Source: Erinaceus europaeus (lineage: Eukaryota > Chordata > Mammalia > Eulipotyphla > Erinaceidae). From it: DNA of 64,000 nt. The notes beneath the pieces were generated by a model that ran no database searches, was not told where the DNA came from, and saw only the letters and a program-made list of their open reading frames with translations. The position numbers were made by a program, and so were the translations under genes. The DNA is taken from the NCBI RefSeq assembly GCF_950295315.1, contig NC_080179.1, forward strand, positions 71,794,615 to 71,858,614, in the 5' to 3' direction. Positions 53,796 through 63,799 of the stretch are shown one piece after another (position 1 is the first letter of the stretch; every line of letters starts with the position of its first letter).

Positions 53796-53811
53796 AGAAA
53801 AATGTCATCTT

Positions 53812-54129
53812 TCAGAGGAACAAGGGCAGTTCATGACCACATCAAAAGCCATGAAACAGGAAGGGTGCTGACTGTCTTTCTAGTAGCCACTGCTACACAC
53901 TGGAAATCATCACTTGGAATTAGATCGCTTTGCATTATTGGCCTAATTCAGCCTCTTTTACTGTAGTCATGTTAATGAGATCAATATTGGGACTCAGATA
54001 TCTATCATTTATCTGTTATCTATCTATCTATCTATCTATCTATCATCTATCTATGTATCTATCATCTATCTGTCATCATCTATTTATTCATCTTTGTCAC
54101 TTGGGTTATTGCTGAGGCTTGGTGATTCT
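53812..54129. other. Unique sequence with (TATC)n
   Basis: Contains a (TATC)n microsatellite with interruptions at about 54013-54075. Nothing else recognised. Confidence 0.6.
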
Positions 54130-54730
54130 TGTTAGAGGCAGTAACTCTAGAATAGTTATAAGTATAGTTGCTTTTTGAGTTTGAGTTTTAAGAATAGTTT
54201 AAATATAGTTGCTTTTTGCCCTCCTGCCCAGTGAGGTGGGAAATTCCTTGCCCTTTTCCCCTCAACAGAACCTAAAAGGCCATCAATTATTTTAACAGAC
54301 CCTGCATTGAACAGACCTCCTCATGACCTTTGCATAGGAATACTGTCACCAGGTAGTTCAAACAGATGGCCTGATGAATTACAAACAGATGGCCGGGTGG
54401 TCCCAACAAAGAGCAAAGGAATGTGGTGACCCCCTCCCACTTAGGCGGGGACCTATTGGTCTGGTGTGATGTTTAGAACTAGCCCATGCTTTATTCTGAA
54501 TGGATCAGGCTATTGATAAGTTTGAAATGATTGGATATAGGCTAATAAGGTGATGCGTTCCCCCCTCCCTGAGTGGAGTCTGAATTCCTATAAATTGTGT
54601 GGTTTGAGCCTTGTTCAGGGTCGAGCTTGGTAGACTAACACCAGTCACCATCTTGGCCCGGATTGCAATTCGTGAATAAACATCTTTTGCTTCCTTGCAG
54701 TGGATGGTGGTTTGATTTTGCTCTTTAACA
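54130..54730 (+). mobile_element. Solo LTR of an endogenous retrovirus (about 600 bp)
   Basis: Opens TGTTAGAGG and closes TTTAACA, giving inverted TGTTA...TAACA ends. CCTATAAATT at 54587-54596 is a TATA box and AATAAA at 54675-54680 a polyadenylation signal, about 80 bp apart, as in an R region. The flanks ATTCT / GTTCT may be a target duplication with one mismatch. No internal proviral sequence on either side, so a solo LTR formed by recombination is likely. Class I (gammaretrovirus-like) by layout, not proven. Confidence 0.7.
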
Positions 54731-54747
54731 GTTCTTCACTCCTGGAT

Positions 54748-54975
54748 ACCATTTTTTTTCCTTTTCCTTTTTTTTTTTTCTTTCTTTTTATGGGAAAGGA
54801 TAGAGAACAACTGAGAATGGGAGGAGGAGATAGAGAGGGCAAGAGAAAGAGAGATACCTACAGCCCTGCTTCGTACCTTGTGAAGCTTCTCCTCTTCAGG
54901 TGGGAAGTGGGGGTGTGGAACCAAGTTTTTGTGCATGGTAATATGTGTAACAGAGTGTTGTTTTGTTTAAGTCTG
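54748..54975 (-). mobile_element. SINE-A, antisense, variant head
   Basis: Poly(T), GGGAAAGGATAGAGAACAAC, GCTTCGTACCTTGTGAAGCT, GTGTGGAACCAAGTTTTTGT, then GGTAATATGTGTAACAGAGT. Its outer head matches 51695-51765. Confidence 0.75.
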
Positions 54976-54984
54976 GTCAAAGTG

Positions 54985-55215
54985 GGGCTACCAAGAGAAC
55001 TCATGTGGATTGATAGTGTGCTTCTTTGTCATGTTTATGACAGGTTCATGCCAGGTCTCCACTGCATTAAAGGATGCTTCGGTTTGCTTCCATCTGCCTC
55101 TCTGCTTTCTCTCTCTCTCTGCTTTTTCTCTCTCTCTCTGCTTTCTTCCCTATATGCTCTCTCTCTCTCTCTTTCTCCCCCCTCACTGCCCCAGAGAAAC
55201 AAAAAAAATCTGAAA
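54985..55215 (+). mobile_element. Degraded SINE with (CT)n body
   Basis: CTACCAAGAGAACTCATGTG, ACAGGTTCATGCCAG in B-box position, CTCCACTGCATTAAAGGATG, CT-rich body and AGAAACAAAAAAAATC tail. Weak. Confidence 0.5.
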
Positions 55216-55239
55216 TAATTGTTTGAAATTATCAACATG

Positions 55240-55322
55240 TTTTCATGCCAGAGGCTCTGAGGTCTCAAGTTCATTCAGTGACATCACCATAAACCAGAGC
55301 TGAGCAGTGCTCTGGCAAATAA
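55240..55322 (+). mobile_element. SINE-D 3' part, sense
   Basis: GCCAGAGGCTCTGAGGTCTC, ACATCACCATAAACCAGAGC, GAGCAGTGCTCTGGCAAATA followed by AAATAAA repeats. Confidence 0.8.
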
Positions 55323-55352
55323 AATAAATAAAATATATAAATAAAATAAAAT

Positions 55353-55590
55353 GGTGGAGGAGATGGAGATGATTTATCCAGGAGCGCACTCGTTTTCATG
55401 TGTGAGGACCCAGGTTCAAGCCCGTGACCAAAATATAAGAGCACCACAAAAGGAGCAAGCATTATGAGTGTTGTGATGTCTCTCCTTCTTCTCTCTGACT
55501 CTTTCTCCCCCCTCACTCAGACTTCCAATCCCTGTCTTAAAAGAAGGAGGAGGTGGAGGAGGAGGAGGAGGAGGAGGAGGAGGAGAAAGT
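55353..55590 (+). mobile_element. SINE-like copy ending in (GGA)n
   Basis: TCCAGGAGCGCACTCGTTTT, GGACCCAGGTTCAAGCCCGT B box, AGTGTTGTGATGTCTCTCC, then an AGGAGG run (55545-55587) as tail. Confidence 0.65.
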
Positions 55591-55854
55591 CCATTAGGAG
55601 AGATGGAATTGTAAAGGCACAAAGCTCATGAGTGGCTTTTTCTGTTCATTTACTTGACCCTTTTGGGTATGGAGTTGGATTGCACTTCCCCAATCCCTCT
55701 TGAAGTCGGCATGGTCATCTGATTTATTTTGACCACCAAGATGCGATTTGAAGTGATGTGTCTTATTTCTGTGTAGAAGCATTAACAAGGAATGTGTAAT
55801 CCATGAGCCCTTTCTACTTCTCTGGTGTTGTGTAAACTTCTGGGGACATGGCAA

Positions 55855-56905
55855 CGTACTCTGTATTCCACCTGAGGAAATTGGGGCAGCTTGGAATGTT
55901 CCTACTCATGACCACAGAATGTGAGCTCAGATCTACAGGGATGCAGAGGTCACATATGCTCTTAAGCTGAATAGAGGCTCCAGATAAGGTCAGGTTGATG
56001 GGGTTTACAGGCAACAATATTTATACACCTTTCCCATATTTGGGAGCTACTGTCATCCTTGATCCAGTTTTCTGGTCCTTTTTCCAACCATGACATCACC
56101 TCCCCAGACAATAACTTGGATCCATCTACATATCAAATGTCAGGCTCAGAATAAAAAAAATAAATAAACTAGTATAGTCATGGGCTCTTTGGAATATAAA
56201 TAAAATAGGCCTACTAGCTATCTACAAAACGGCCCCTAAACCTTCACCTGCACTATTTCAGCCTTTAGGTTCATAATTAGTCAACACTTTGTTTGGCTTT
56301 ATATGTTAACACTTATTTAAATTTTTAATTATATTTATTTATTTATTGGATATAGACAGTCAGAAATCAAGACGAAGGAGGGGTCAGAGAGGGAAAGAGA
56401 CAGAGAGACACCTGCAGCCCTGCTTCAGCACCTGCAAAGCTTTCCCCCTGCAGGTGGGGACTGGGGGCTCAAACCTGGGTCTTTGCGCATTGCAATATGT
56501 GCGCTCAACCAGGTGTGCCACCACCTGGCTCCTTAACTCCTCTTTCAGCCACCAGGTTCCAGATGCTAACATGATGCCAATCGAAAGGAGACGACCGCAC
56601 CAATATGTTCTGGAGCACTGATTACCCAGAGCCCCACCCCACTAGGGAAAGAGAGAGACAGGCTGGGAGTATGGATCGACCTGTCAACACCCATGTTCAG
56701 CGGGGAAGCAATTCCAGAAGCCAGACCTTCCACCTTCTGCATCCCACAATGACCCTGGGTCCATACTCCCAGAGGGATAAAGAATAGGAAAGCTGTCAGG
56801 GGAGGGGATGGGATATGGAGTTCTGGTGGTGGGAACTGTGTGGAGTTGTACCCCTCTTGTCCTATGGTTTTTTAATTTTTATTTTATAAATAAAAATAAA
56901 AAAAG
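55855..56905 (+). mobile_element. L1 long 3' UTR, sense, split by SINE-A
   Basis: GGGGCAGCTTGGAATGTTCC, CAGGCAACAATATTTATACA, CAGACAATAACTTGGATCC, AGTCAACACTTTGTTTGGCT, then after the SINE CAGCCACCAGGTTCCAGATG to TATGGTTTTTTAATTTT. Same subtype as 11395-12475. Confidence 0.9.
56312..56535 (-). mobile_element. SINE-A, antisense, inside L1 UTR
   Basis: TTTATTTATTTATTGGATAT, GCCCTGCTTCAGCACCTGCA, CCCCCTGCAGGTGGGGACTG, GCTCAAACCTGGGTC, ending GTGTGCCACCACCTGGCTCC. Confidence 0.95.
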
Positions 56906-57440
56906 AAAAGCCTTCACAACACCGGCAGAATTGGAGGAGAAATACTGAGTGATGTAGGAAAACACTTGGTGAACCATTTGTAAATGGTAGTCTGTTTCAG
57001 CAGATCTAAGAACTCAGAAGGCAGAAGCAGGTGGGCCTGAATGGGCGTGGTTTGGGACTTAGTGCCCTGTGGTGGAGTGAGAGGACAGTTTGGCAGTAGG
57101 TGAGGTATGCTGACAGAGATGTGAAACTGCACCACTGTGACAAGTCTTGTAAATCAGAATTTACTTAGAAAAGTGATTTTGAAAAAAAGAAAAAAACCTT
57201 TTTTTTTTTTTTTTGCTTTATTGTTTCAAATTTCTTGGGACTTATTTCTCTTTTGTGTTTGTGGACTTTTGTTTAATGGGGTAGCTTTATGTTTTTTTTT
57301 TTATTTGACTTCTATGATCATCAGAAGTGAGATACTATTATTATTACTATTATTATTATTATTATTATTATTGCCTCTAGACACAGTTCTTGTACTAGGT
57401 GACTTGGCAGTTGCTTCCTTCCAGCTACTTAGAATTCCCA
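56906..57440. other. Unassigned with poly(T) and (ATT)n
   Basis: Poly(T) near 57198-57215 and (ATT)n at about 57337-57372. Long frames across these runs are low-complexity only. Confidence 0.5.
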
Positions 57441-57600
57441 GTCTAAAACAATGCCTTCTTCTCATGTTTGAGGCTCTAAGGTCCCAGTTCAATCTTCAGC
57501 ATCACCATAAGCCAGAGAAGAGCAGTGCTCTGGTGTCTCTCTCTATCCCTCTCCTTCTCCCTCTCTTTCTCTCTCTCTCTCATTAAAAAATAAAAAACAA
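57441..57600 (+). mobile_element. SINE-D, sense
   Basis: GAGGCTCTAAGGTCCCAGTT, CAGCATCACCATAAGCCAGA, AGCAGTGCTCTGGTGTCTC, CT-rich body and ATTAAAAAATAAAAAAC tail. Confidence 0.8.
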
Positions 57601-58089
57601 ATAAAATATAAAAAAGAGAAATGATGTCTTCTTTTGGCTTAGAACCCTGAACATCCAGTCCTGGAAGTGTTTGTTCTTTCTTGTGGACAAGGCTAAGAGC
57701 TTTTTATTTTCATCTCTATTCACAAATAGGAAGACCATGCACAGACACATTCCTCCAACTCTGAACTTGACCGTGGGCTTTGAGGTGCACAGCGTCCTCT
57801 TGTCCTGATTCTCCTGCTGAACTAAACTCCAGGAATCATCACTTGTTTTTCCATCTTGGAGCTTAGCAGGCAAATTGCTTTCATTATTAAGAATTTCTTT
57901 CCATATTCAAACCATGAAGATATTTACATGATTTTATGGTTCATCTATGTCTTTCAAAGCCATTTAAAAATTTTAAGCTATTATTCAGTATCTGAATTAA
58001 GGGAGGATAGAAAAATAACTCACTTTTTTGGCTTAATTTTGTTTTTTCTTTTGTCTGTCAAGGTAGTCTGGAAAGACTTAAGCATCATT

Positions 58090-58145
<56 letters not shown>

Positions 58146-58237
58146 ATAATCTGTCCAATGAAAGGCAGGTATGCAAAATTATTGGCACATTTTCTTCTAG
58201 TGTGTGGAAATGAAGTGATTTTTATCTCATATATATA
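57601..58237. other. Unassigned with (AT)n
   Basis: (AT)n at about 58099-58143 and a shorter one near 58230. Otherwise unrecognised. Confidence 0.5.
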
Positions 58238-58517
58238 TATATTAATATTTTATTTATTCCCTTTTGTTGCCCTTGTTTTATTGTAATTATTCCTGTTGTT
58301 GATGATGTCATCGTTGTTGGATAGGACAGAGAGAAATGTAGAAAGGAGGAGAAGACAGAGAAGGGGAGAGAAAGACACCTGCAGACCTGCTTCACTACCT
58401 GTGAAGTGACTGACTCCCCTGCAGGTGGGGAGCCAGCGGCTTGAACTGGGATCCTTATGCTGGTCCTTGCACTTCACACTATGTGCTCTTAACCCACTGT
58501 GCTACCGTCCGACTCCC
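58238..58517 (-). mobile_element. SINE-B, antisense
   Basis: ATTTTATTTATTCCCTTTTG, GATGATGTCATCGTTGTTGG, CACTACCTGTGAAGTGACTG, GCTTGAACTGGGATCC, ending CTACCGTCCGACTCCCC. A short SINE-C/D-like decayed piece follows to about 58670. Confidence 0.9.
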
Positions 58518-58679
58518 CTCATTTATATTTTTATAAGACTTTATTCTTTATGTGAGATAGTTGAGACAGAGAGAGAGGAAAAGAAGCCGCCATATTGTAA
58601 TACTTGTGTCTATGGGGACTGAATGAGGAGCATCAGGTTCTGAGCTCTACCAACTAAGCATTTTCCCCAGCTACAGAAG

Positions 58680-59339
58680 AGATAATTTTAATAAGAAAAA
58701 TGGTAAGAAAAACATGATTTTCCCCTCCTGTTTGTATTCATTCTCTAACCAGTATCCTAAACTTAACTGAAGAACCATTTTGAACAGTGTGTGTGTGGGG
58801 GGAACGGACAAGAAATCTTGTATTTATTTAAAGCTTTTGTTTTTTTAGCTCCTTAAAGAGCAGCTACTTTTGGGGGGGTGTGTAATTGAGGTTTTCCATC
58901 TGTGAGGATACAGTCACGGATACAGTTACTAGGGGAGGAGAAGATGGGGGAGAAAGCAGAGAAAAGAGGACAACTGAACAGAGCGATAAATCCACGTTTT
59001 TCTTATCTGTAGTAAATTAATTTTGTTTCTTCTTTTGACATACTTTCTTCCAGTAGATAAATGAAACTGCTTTCATTTCTAGTATTAAAAACTTATTTCT
59101 TCTGAGCTAAAGAAAAAAAAATCTCTGCATTCTATTTTATGGTAGTGTGATATCTTAATCTAAATGTAATCTTCTGGTATACTTTCATTAATCTTTAGAT
59201 ATACTTGCTAGTCCCTTTGACTGTAACAGAGTGCCTTTTCTCAGAGGTCTAAAACAGTAGTGTGTGTGTGTGTGTGTGTTTGCTAAATTCTATTGTAGGT
59301 CTGTTTTTACTGTTAATAGCTAAGAAGAGTCAATAGTTA
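58680..59339. other. Unassigned sequence
   Basis: No repeat or gene recognised; (GT)n at about 59261-59279. Confidence 0.5.
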
Positions 59340-59623
59340 ATTTTTTTTTTTTTTTTTTTTTTGGCCTCTGAGGTTATTGTCGGGGCTTGTTGCAGGCACT
59401 AAAACCTACTGCTTTCAGCAGCCATTTTTTTCCTCCATTTTATTGACTAGGACAGAAAAATTGAGAGAGGAGGGGGACATAGAGAAGGAGAGAGGAAGAC
59501 ACCTGCAAACCTGTTTCCCTGTTGGTAAAGCTTCCCCCATGCAGTTGGAGAGGCAGCAGCTTGAAACCCGACCCTTGTGTGCGTCTTTGTGCTTATCTAT
59601 AAAAGCCACCGCCTGCTCCCAGC
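59340..59623 (-). mobile_element. Older SINE-B with 3' module, antisense
   Basis: Poly(T), GCCTCTGAGGTTATTGTCGG (module), TTTATTGACTAGGACAGAAA, CTTCCCCCATGCAGTTGGAG, ending GCCACCGCCTGCTCCC. Diverged. Confidence 0.8.
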
Positions 59624-59648
59624 TTTATTCTTTTCCATGAAGTGAATG

Positions 59649-59771
59649 TATGACCCACATAGTCAACGACTGCCACCTCTCCAGATTCAAAGGAGGTCTC
59701 GAAACTTTACATCAGGCTCAACCTGACGCTGTTGACTGGCTACGGAAGAAGGGCAAACACTAGGAGAAGAA
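59649..59771 (+). mobile_element. Vingi 3' end fragment (about 120 bp)
   Basis: Matches the last part of the Vingi coding region from TATGACCCACATAGTCAACG to AAGAAGGGCAAACACTAGGA and the GAAGAAGAA tail; it differs from 17964-18304 by only a few bases. GAATGTA on both sides (59644-59650, 59772-59778) is a possible 7-bp target duplication. Codes for HIVNDC to WLRKKGK only. Confidence 0.85.
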
Positions 59772-59851
59772 GAATGTACTAGAGTAATTACTACTCAGAT
59801 CAAGAAATAGAAAATTAGTAGCAACTCAGAGACCAGACCTCTTCTTTTCTT

Positions 59852-60890
59852 TTTTTTTTTTTTTTTAAATTTTATTTATAAAAAGGAAACACTAGGGAGT
59901 TGGGTGGTAGCACAGCGGGTTAAGTGCAGGGACAAGTGCAAAGCACAAGGACCGGCATAAGGATCCCGGTTCGAGCCCCCCCTCCCACTTGCAAGGGAGT
60001 CGCTGCACAGGCAGTGAAGCAGGTCTGCAGGTGTCTATCTTTCTCTCCCCCTCTGTCTTCCTTTCCTCTCTCCATTTCTCTCTGTCCTATCCAACAATGA
60101 TGACATCAATAATTACAACAAGGGCAACAAAAGGGAATAAGTAAATAAATAAAAATTATATAAAAAGGAAACACTGACAAAATCATAGGATAAGAGAAGA
60201 GGGGTGCAACTCCAACACAGTTCCCACCGCCAGAACTCTGTATCCCATCTCCTCTCCTGATAGCTTTCCTATTCTTTACCCTTTGGGAGCATGGACGCAG
60301 GGTCATTATGGGATGCAGAAGGTGGGAGGTCTGGCTTCTGTAATTGCTTCCCCGCTGAACATGGGCGTTGACCAGTGGATCCATACTCCCAGCCTGTCTC
60401 TCTCTTTCCCTAGTGGGGTGGGGCTTTGGGGAAGCAGAGCTCCAGGACACATTGGTGGGGTTGTCTGTCCAGGGAAGTCTGGTTGGCATCATGATAGCAT
60501 CTGGAACCTGGTGGCTAAACAAAGAGTTGACATGTAAAGCCAAACAAATTGTTGACTAATCATGAACCTAAAGGGTGCAATATTGCAGATGAAGATTTGG
60601 GGGGGTCTCTGTTTTGTAGATAGTTAGTAGTCTTATTTTAGTTATATTCCAAAGGGCCCATGACTATACTAGTTTTTGCCTGAGCCTGATATTTGATATG
60701 CAGGTGGATCCAAGTTGTTGTCTGCGGAGATGATGTCATGGCTTGAAAAAGGACCAGAAAGCTGGATCAGGGAAGAGAGTAGCTCCCAAATATATGAAAG
60801 GTGTATAAATATTGCTGACTAAACCCCATCAATTTGATGTGAGCTGGGGCCCATAATTTAGCTTAGGAGCCTATGTGACCTCTGCATTCT
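59852..60890 (-). mobile_element. L1 long 3' UTR, antisense, split by SINE-B
   Basis: Poly(T), TTTATTTATAAAAAGGAAAC, then after the SINE CTGACAAAATCATAGGATAA, TTGGGAGCATGGACGCAGGG, GTGGCTAAACAAAGAGTTGA, and the subtype block CAAGTTGTTGTCTGCGGAGA to GGGCCCATAATTTAGCTTAG. Confidence 0.9.
59895..60155 (+). mobile_element. SINE-B inside L1 3' UTR tail
   Basis: GGGAGTTGGGTGGTAGCACA to ACAAAAGGGAATAAGTAAAT. Target duplication of about 20 bp (TTATTTATAAAAAGGAAACACT / TTATATAAAAAGGAAACACT with a 2-bp gap) restores a continuous L1 when removed. Confidence 0.95.
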
Positions 60891-61111
60891 TGTAAGACCT
60901 CTTGTTTTCTTTTCCAGTGACTTGTATTGCAAGGGGGATGAGATCAAGGTGCCTTCCTCACTGTGTCTGGTTCCTGAGTTCTCAAAGAATTCGAGAGGTC
61001 GTGGTCGTGGTCAGGCATTGCATACTTTATTTAGGAAAATGAAATATGCTTGTAGAAATGCATGGGCCATCGGGACAAAATATTCCATTTTGGTTCAAGC
61101 TTGCCTCTTTT

Positions 61112-62107
61112 TTTTTTATTGGGGAATTAATGTTTTACATTCAACAGTAAGTACAATAGTTTGTACATGCATAACACTCCCCAGTTTCCCATATAACAAT
61201 ACAACCCCCACTAGGTCCTCTGAATCCCTCTTGGACCTGTATTCTCCCCACCCACCCACCCCCACCCGAGAGTCTTTTACTTTGGTGTGATACGCCAATT
61301 CCATTTGAGGTTCTACTTGTGTTTTCTTTTCTGATCTTGTTTTTCAACTTCGGCCTGAGAGTGAGATCATCCCATATTCATCCTTGTGTTTCTGACTTAT
61401 TTCACTTAACATGAATTTTTCAAGGTCCATCCAAGATCGGCTGAAAATGGTGAAGTCACCATTTTTTACAGCTGAGTAGTATTTCACTGTGTATATATAC
61501 CACAACTTGCTCAGCCACTCATCTGTTGTTGGACACCTGGGTTGTGAAGAAACCACTACCCAAAAAGAAACCACTACCCAAACCAAGAGACCCCTCACAG
61601 AATGGGAGAAGATCTTTACATGCCATACATTAGATAAGAGTTTAATAACCAACATATATAAAGAGCTTGCCAAACTCAACAACAAGACAACAAAGAACCC
61701 CATCCAAAAAATGGGGGGAGGACTTGGACAGAATATTCACCACAGAAGAGATCCAAAAGGCTGAGAAACACATGAAAAAATGTTCCAAGTCTCTGATTGT
61801 CAGAGAAATGCAAATAAAGACAACAAGGAGATACCACTTCACTCCTGTGAGAATGTCATACATCAGAAAAGGTAACAGCAGCAAATGCTGGAGAGGTTGT
61901 GGGGTCAAAGGAACCCTCCTGCACTGCTGGTGGAATGTAAATTAGTCCAACCTCTGTGGAGAACAGTCTGGAGAACTCTGAGAAGGCTAGAAATGGACCT
62001 ACCCTATGATCCTGCAATTCCTCTCCTGGGGATAAATCCTAAGGAACCCAACATATCCATCCAAAAAGATCTGTGTACACATATGTTCTTGGCAGCACAA
62101 TTTGTAA
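61112..62107 (-). mobile_element. L1 insertion with 5' inversion (twin priming)
   Basis: Left part (61112-61545) is antisense short-UTR L1 from the tail back to the CAACCCAGGTGTCC region; right part (about 61572-62107) is sense ORF2 ending CAGCACAATTTGTA. Only about 20 bases of L1 are missing between the two break points. AAGCTTGCCTCTTTT at 61097-61111 and 62108-62122 is a perfect 15-bp target duplication around the whole. An 18-bp tandem duplication (61547-61582) lies at the inversion joint. Confidence 0.9.
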
Positions 62108-62308
62108 AAGCTTGCCTCTTTTATTCTGACCTGTCTACCTGGAATAAACTGCTCAATGGTCTGACTTGACTCTTCTGCTGGTCCTGGCCTCCAGGGGAAG
62201 ACTTTCTGCTTTCTTCTTGTGTTTTTTTTTTTTTTTTTTTAATAATTTTGTTGAGGGGGTGTCTAATGGTTTAAAGTTGTTAGCATTTAGATAAAACTTT
62301 TGAATAAG

Positions 62309-62458
62309 TGGTCCAGGAGGTGGCACAGTGGATAAAGCATCGGACTCTCAAGCATGAGGTCCTGAGTTCAGTCCCCGGCAGCACATGTACCAAAGTGATG
62401 TCTGCCTCTTTCTCTCTCCTCCTATGTTTCTCATTAATAAATAAATAAAATATTAAAA
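62309..62458 (+). mobile_element. SINE-C, complete
   Basis: TGGTCCAGGAGGTGGCACAG, GTGGATAAAGCATCGGACTC (A-box region), CTGAGTTCAGTCCCCGGC (B box), body and AATAAATAAATAAAA tail. The 16-bp duplication AAAACTTTTGAATAAG / AAAACTTTGGAATAAG (one mismatch) bounds it. Confidence 0.95.
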
Positions 62459-62627
62459 AAAACTTTGGAATAAGACAGGGACATTACTAAAACAAAAATA
62501 GGCAAAACAAGAAATACCTTCTCTCTTTCATTATTATACTATCTTCATAGACTTGTGAGGATTTTCTTATTCATATGAGGTCTCACTCAATATGTATATT
62601 TCTTTCTTTATAGAATTAGATTTTATT

Positions 62628-62866
62628 AGGGAGTTGGGTGGTAGCTCAGTGGGTTAAGCGCAGGTGGCACAAAGCACAAGGACAGGTGTAAGGATCCTGG
62701 TTTGAGCCCCCGGCTCCCCACCTGCAGGGGAGTCGCTTCACAAGCGGTGAAGCAGGTCTGCAGGTGTCTGTCTTTCTCTCCCTCTCTCTGTCTTCCCCTC
62801 CTCTCTCCATTTCTCTCTGTCTTATCCAACAAGGACAACAAAAAGGAAGAAAGAAAGAAATATTAA
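62628..62866 (+). mobile_element. SINE-B, short tail form
   Basis: Head GGGAGTTGGGTGGTAGCTCA to CCAACAAGGACAACAAAAAG and GAAAGAAA tail; the usual ACATCAATAACAACAATA segment is missing. Target duplication AGAATTAGATTTTATT / AGAATTACATTTTATT (62612-62627, 62867-62882). Confidence 0.95.
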
Positions 62867-63151
62867 AGAATTACATTTTATTTCTCAAGATTTCAAAATA
62901 ACACAGTTCCAATCAAATTATTTATGTCACTTTTCTTGATTTTTTTTTTGTTAAAAATAACAAACACCACATCTACATTCAACCCTGACTGATAAGATAA
63001 ATTTAAAATTAGATTTTCAAAAGGTGGTGGAGGTGAAACGGAGGTGATTTGTTATTTTTGCAATGGGTAGTAAGCCTACAAATTCCAGTATGTAAGCAAT
63101 CTATATTTAGTAAATAAAGTACTGAATACTTTGATTCTCGTCTTCTTCCTT
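62867..63151. other. Unassigned sequence
   Basis: AT-rich, no family recognised. Confidence 0.45.
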
Positions 63152-63494
63152 TATTTTTTTGCATCCAGGGTTATTACTGGGGCTCAGTGCCTGCACCGTG
63201 AATCCACTGCTCCTGGAGGCCATTTTTTCCCCCTTTTGTTGCCCTTGTTGTTTTTAACCTTGTTATGGTTATCATTATTGTTGTTGATGTCGTTGTTGGA
63301 TAGGACAGAAAAAAATGGAGAGAGGAGAGGAGGACAGAGAGGGGGAGAGAAAGACAGACACCTGCAAACCTGCTTCACCGCCTGTGAAGCGACTCCCCTG
63401 CAGGTGAGGAGCCTGGGGCTCGAACCAGGATCCTTACCCAGGTGCTCGCGCTTGGCGCCACGTGCACTTAACCTGCTGCTACCACCGACTCCCT
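63152..63494 (-). mobile_element. Composite SINE-B, antisense
   Basis: CCAGGGTTATTACTGGGGCT (3' module), CACTGCTCCTGGAGGCC, CTTTTGTTGCCCTTGTTG, CACCGCCTGTGAAGCGACTC, GGCTCGAACCAGGATCC, ending CTACCACCGACTCCC. Confidence 0.9.
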
Positions 63495-63690
63495 TCTTCT
63501 TCCGTTTTAAGTCACGCCCGCATATATTGCTGCTTCCTCTGCTAGGCCTCCTCTTTCTTCCCTCTAGGTGAGGGATTTAAAATGTCTGGCTTTCTCCTCT
63601 GGTGGAGAATCTGGTGTTGTCCAGATTCTCTTCCCCCTCAGTGATGGAGCTAAAGCCAAACATTATAGGTCATAAATGTTTTAAGTCTCA
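63495..63690 (-). mobile_element. Older L1 3' UTR piece, antisense
   Basis: TTTTAAGTCACGCCCGCATA, CTCTAGGTGAGGGATTTAAA and TGTCCAGATTCTCTTCCCCC follow the same order as 5340-5490 and 35601-35755. Confidence 0.6.
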
Positions 63691-63799
63691 GGTGGTTCTG
63701 GTGGAACTGGGGTTTAGGGTCCCTTGGCCCTAACCTTTTGCAGACAACTTTGCTTCTTTCGCAAAAGTAAGTGGTACTCTCTCTCCTATTCTGAATTTT

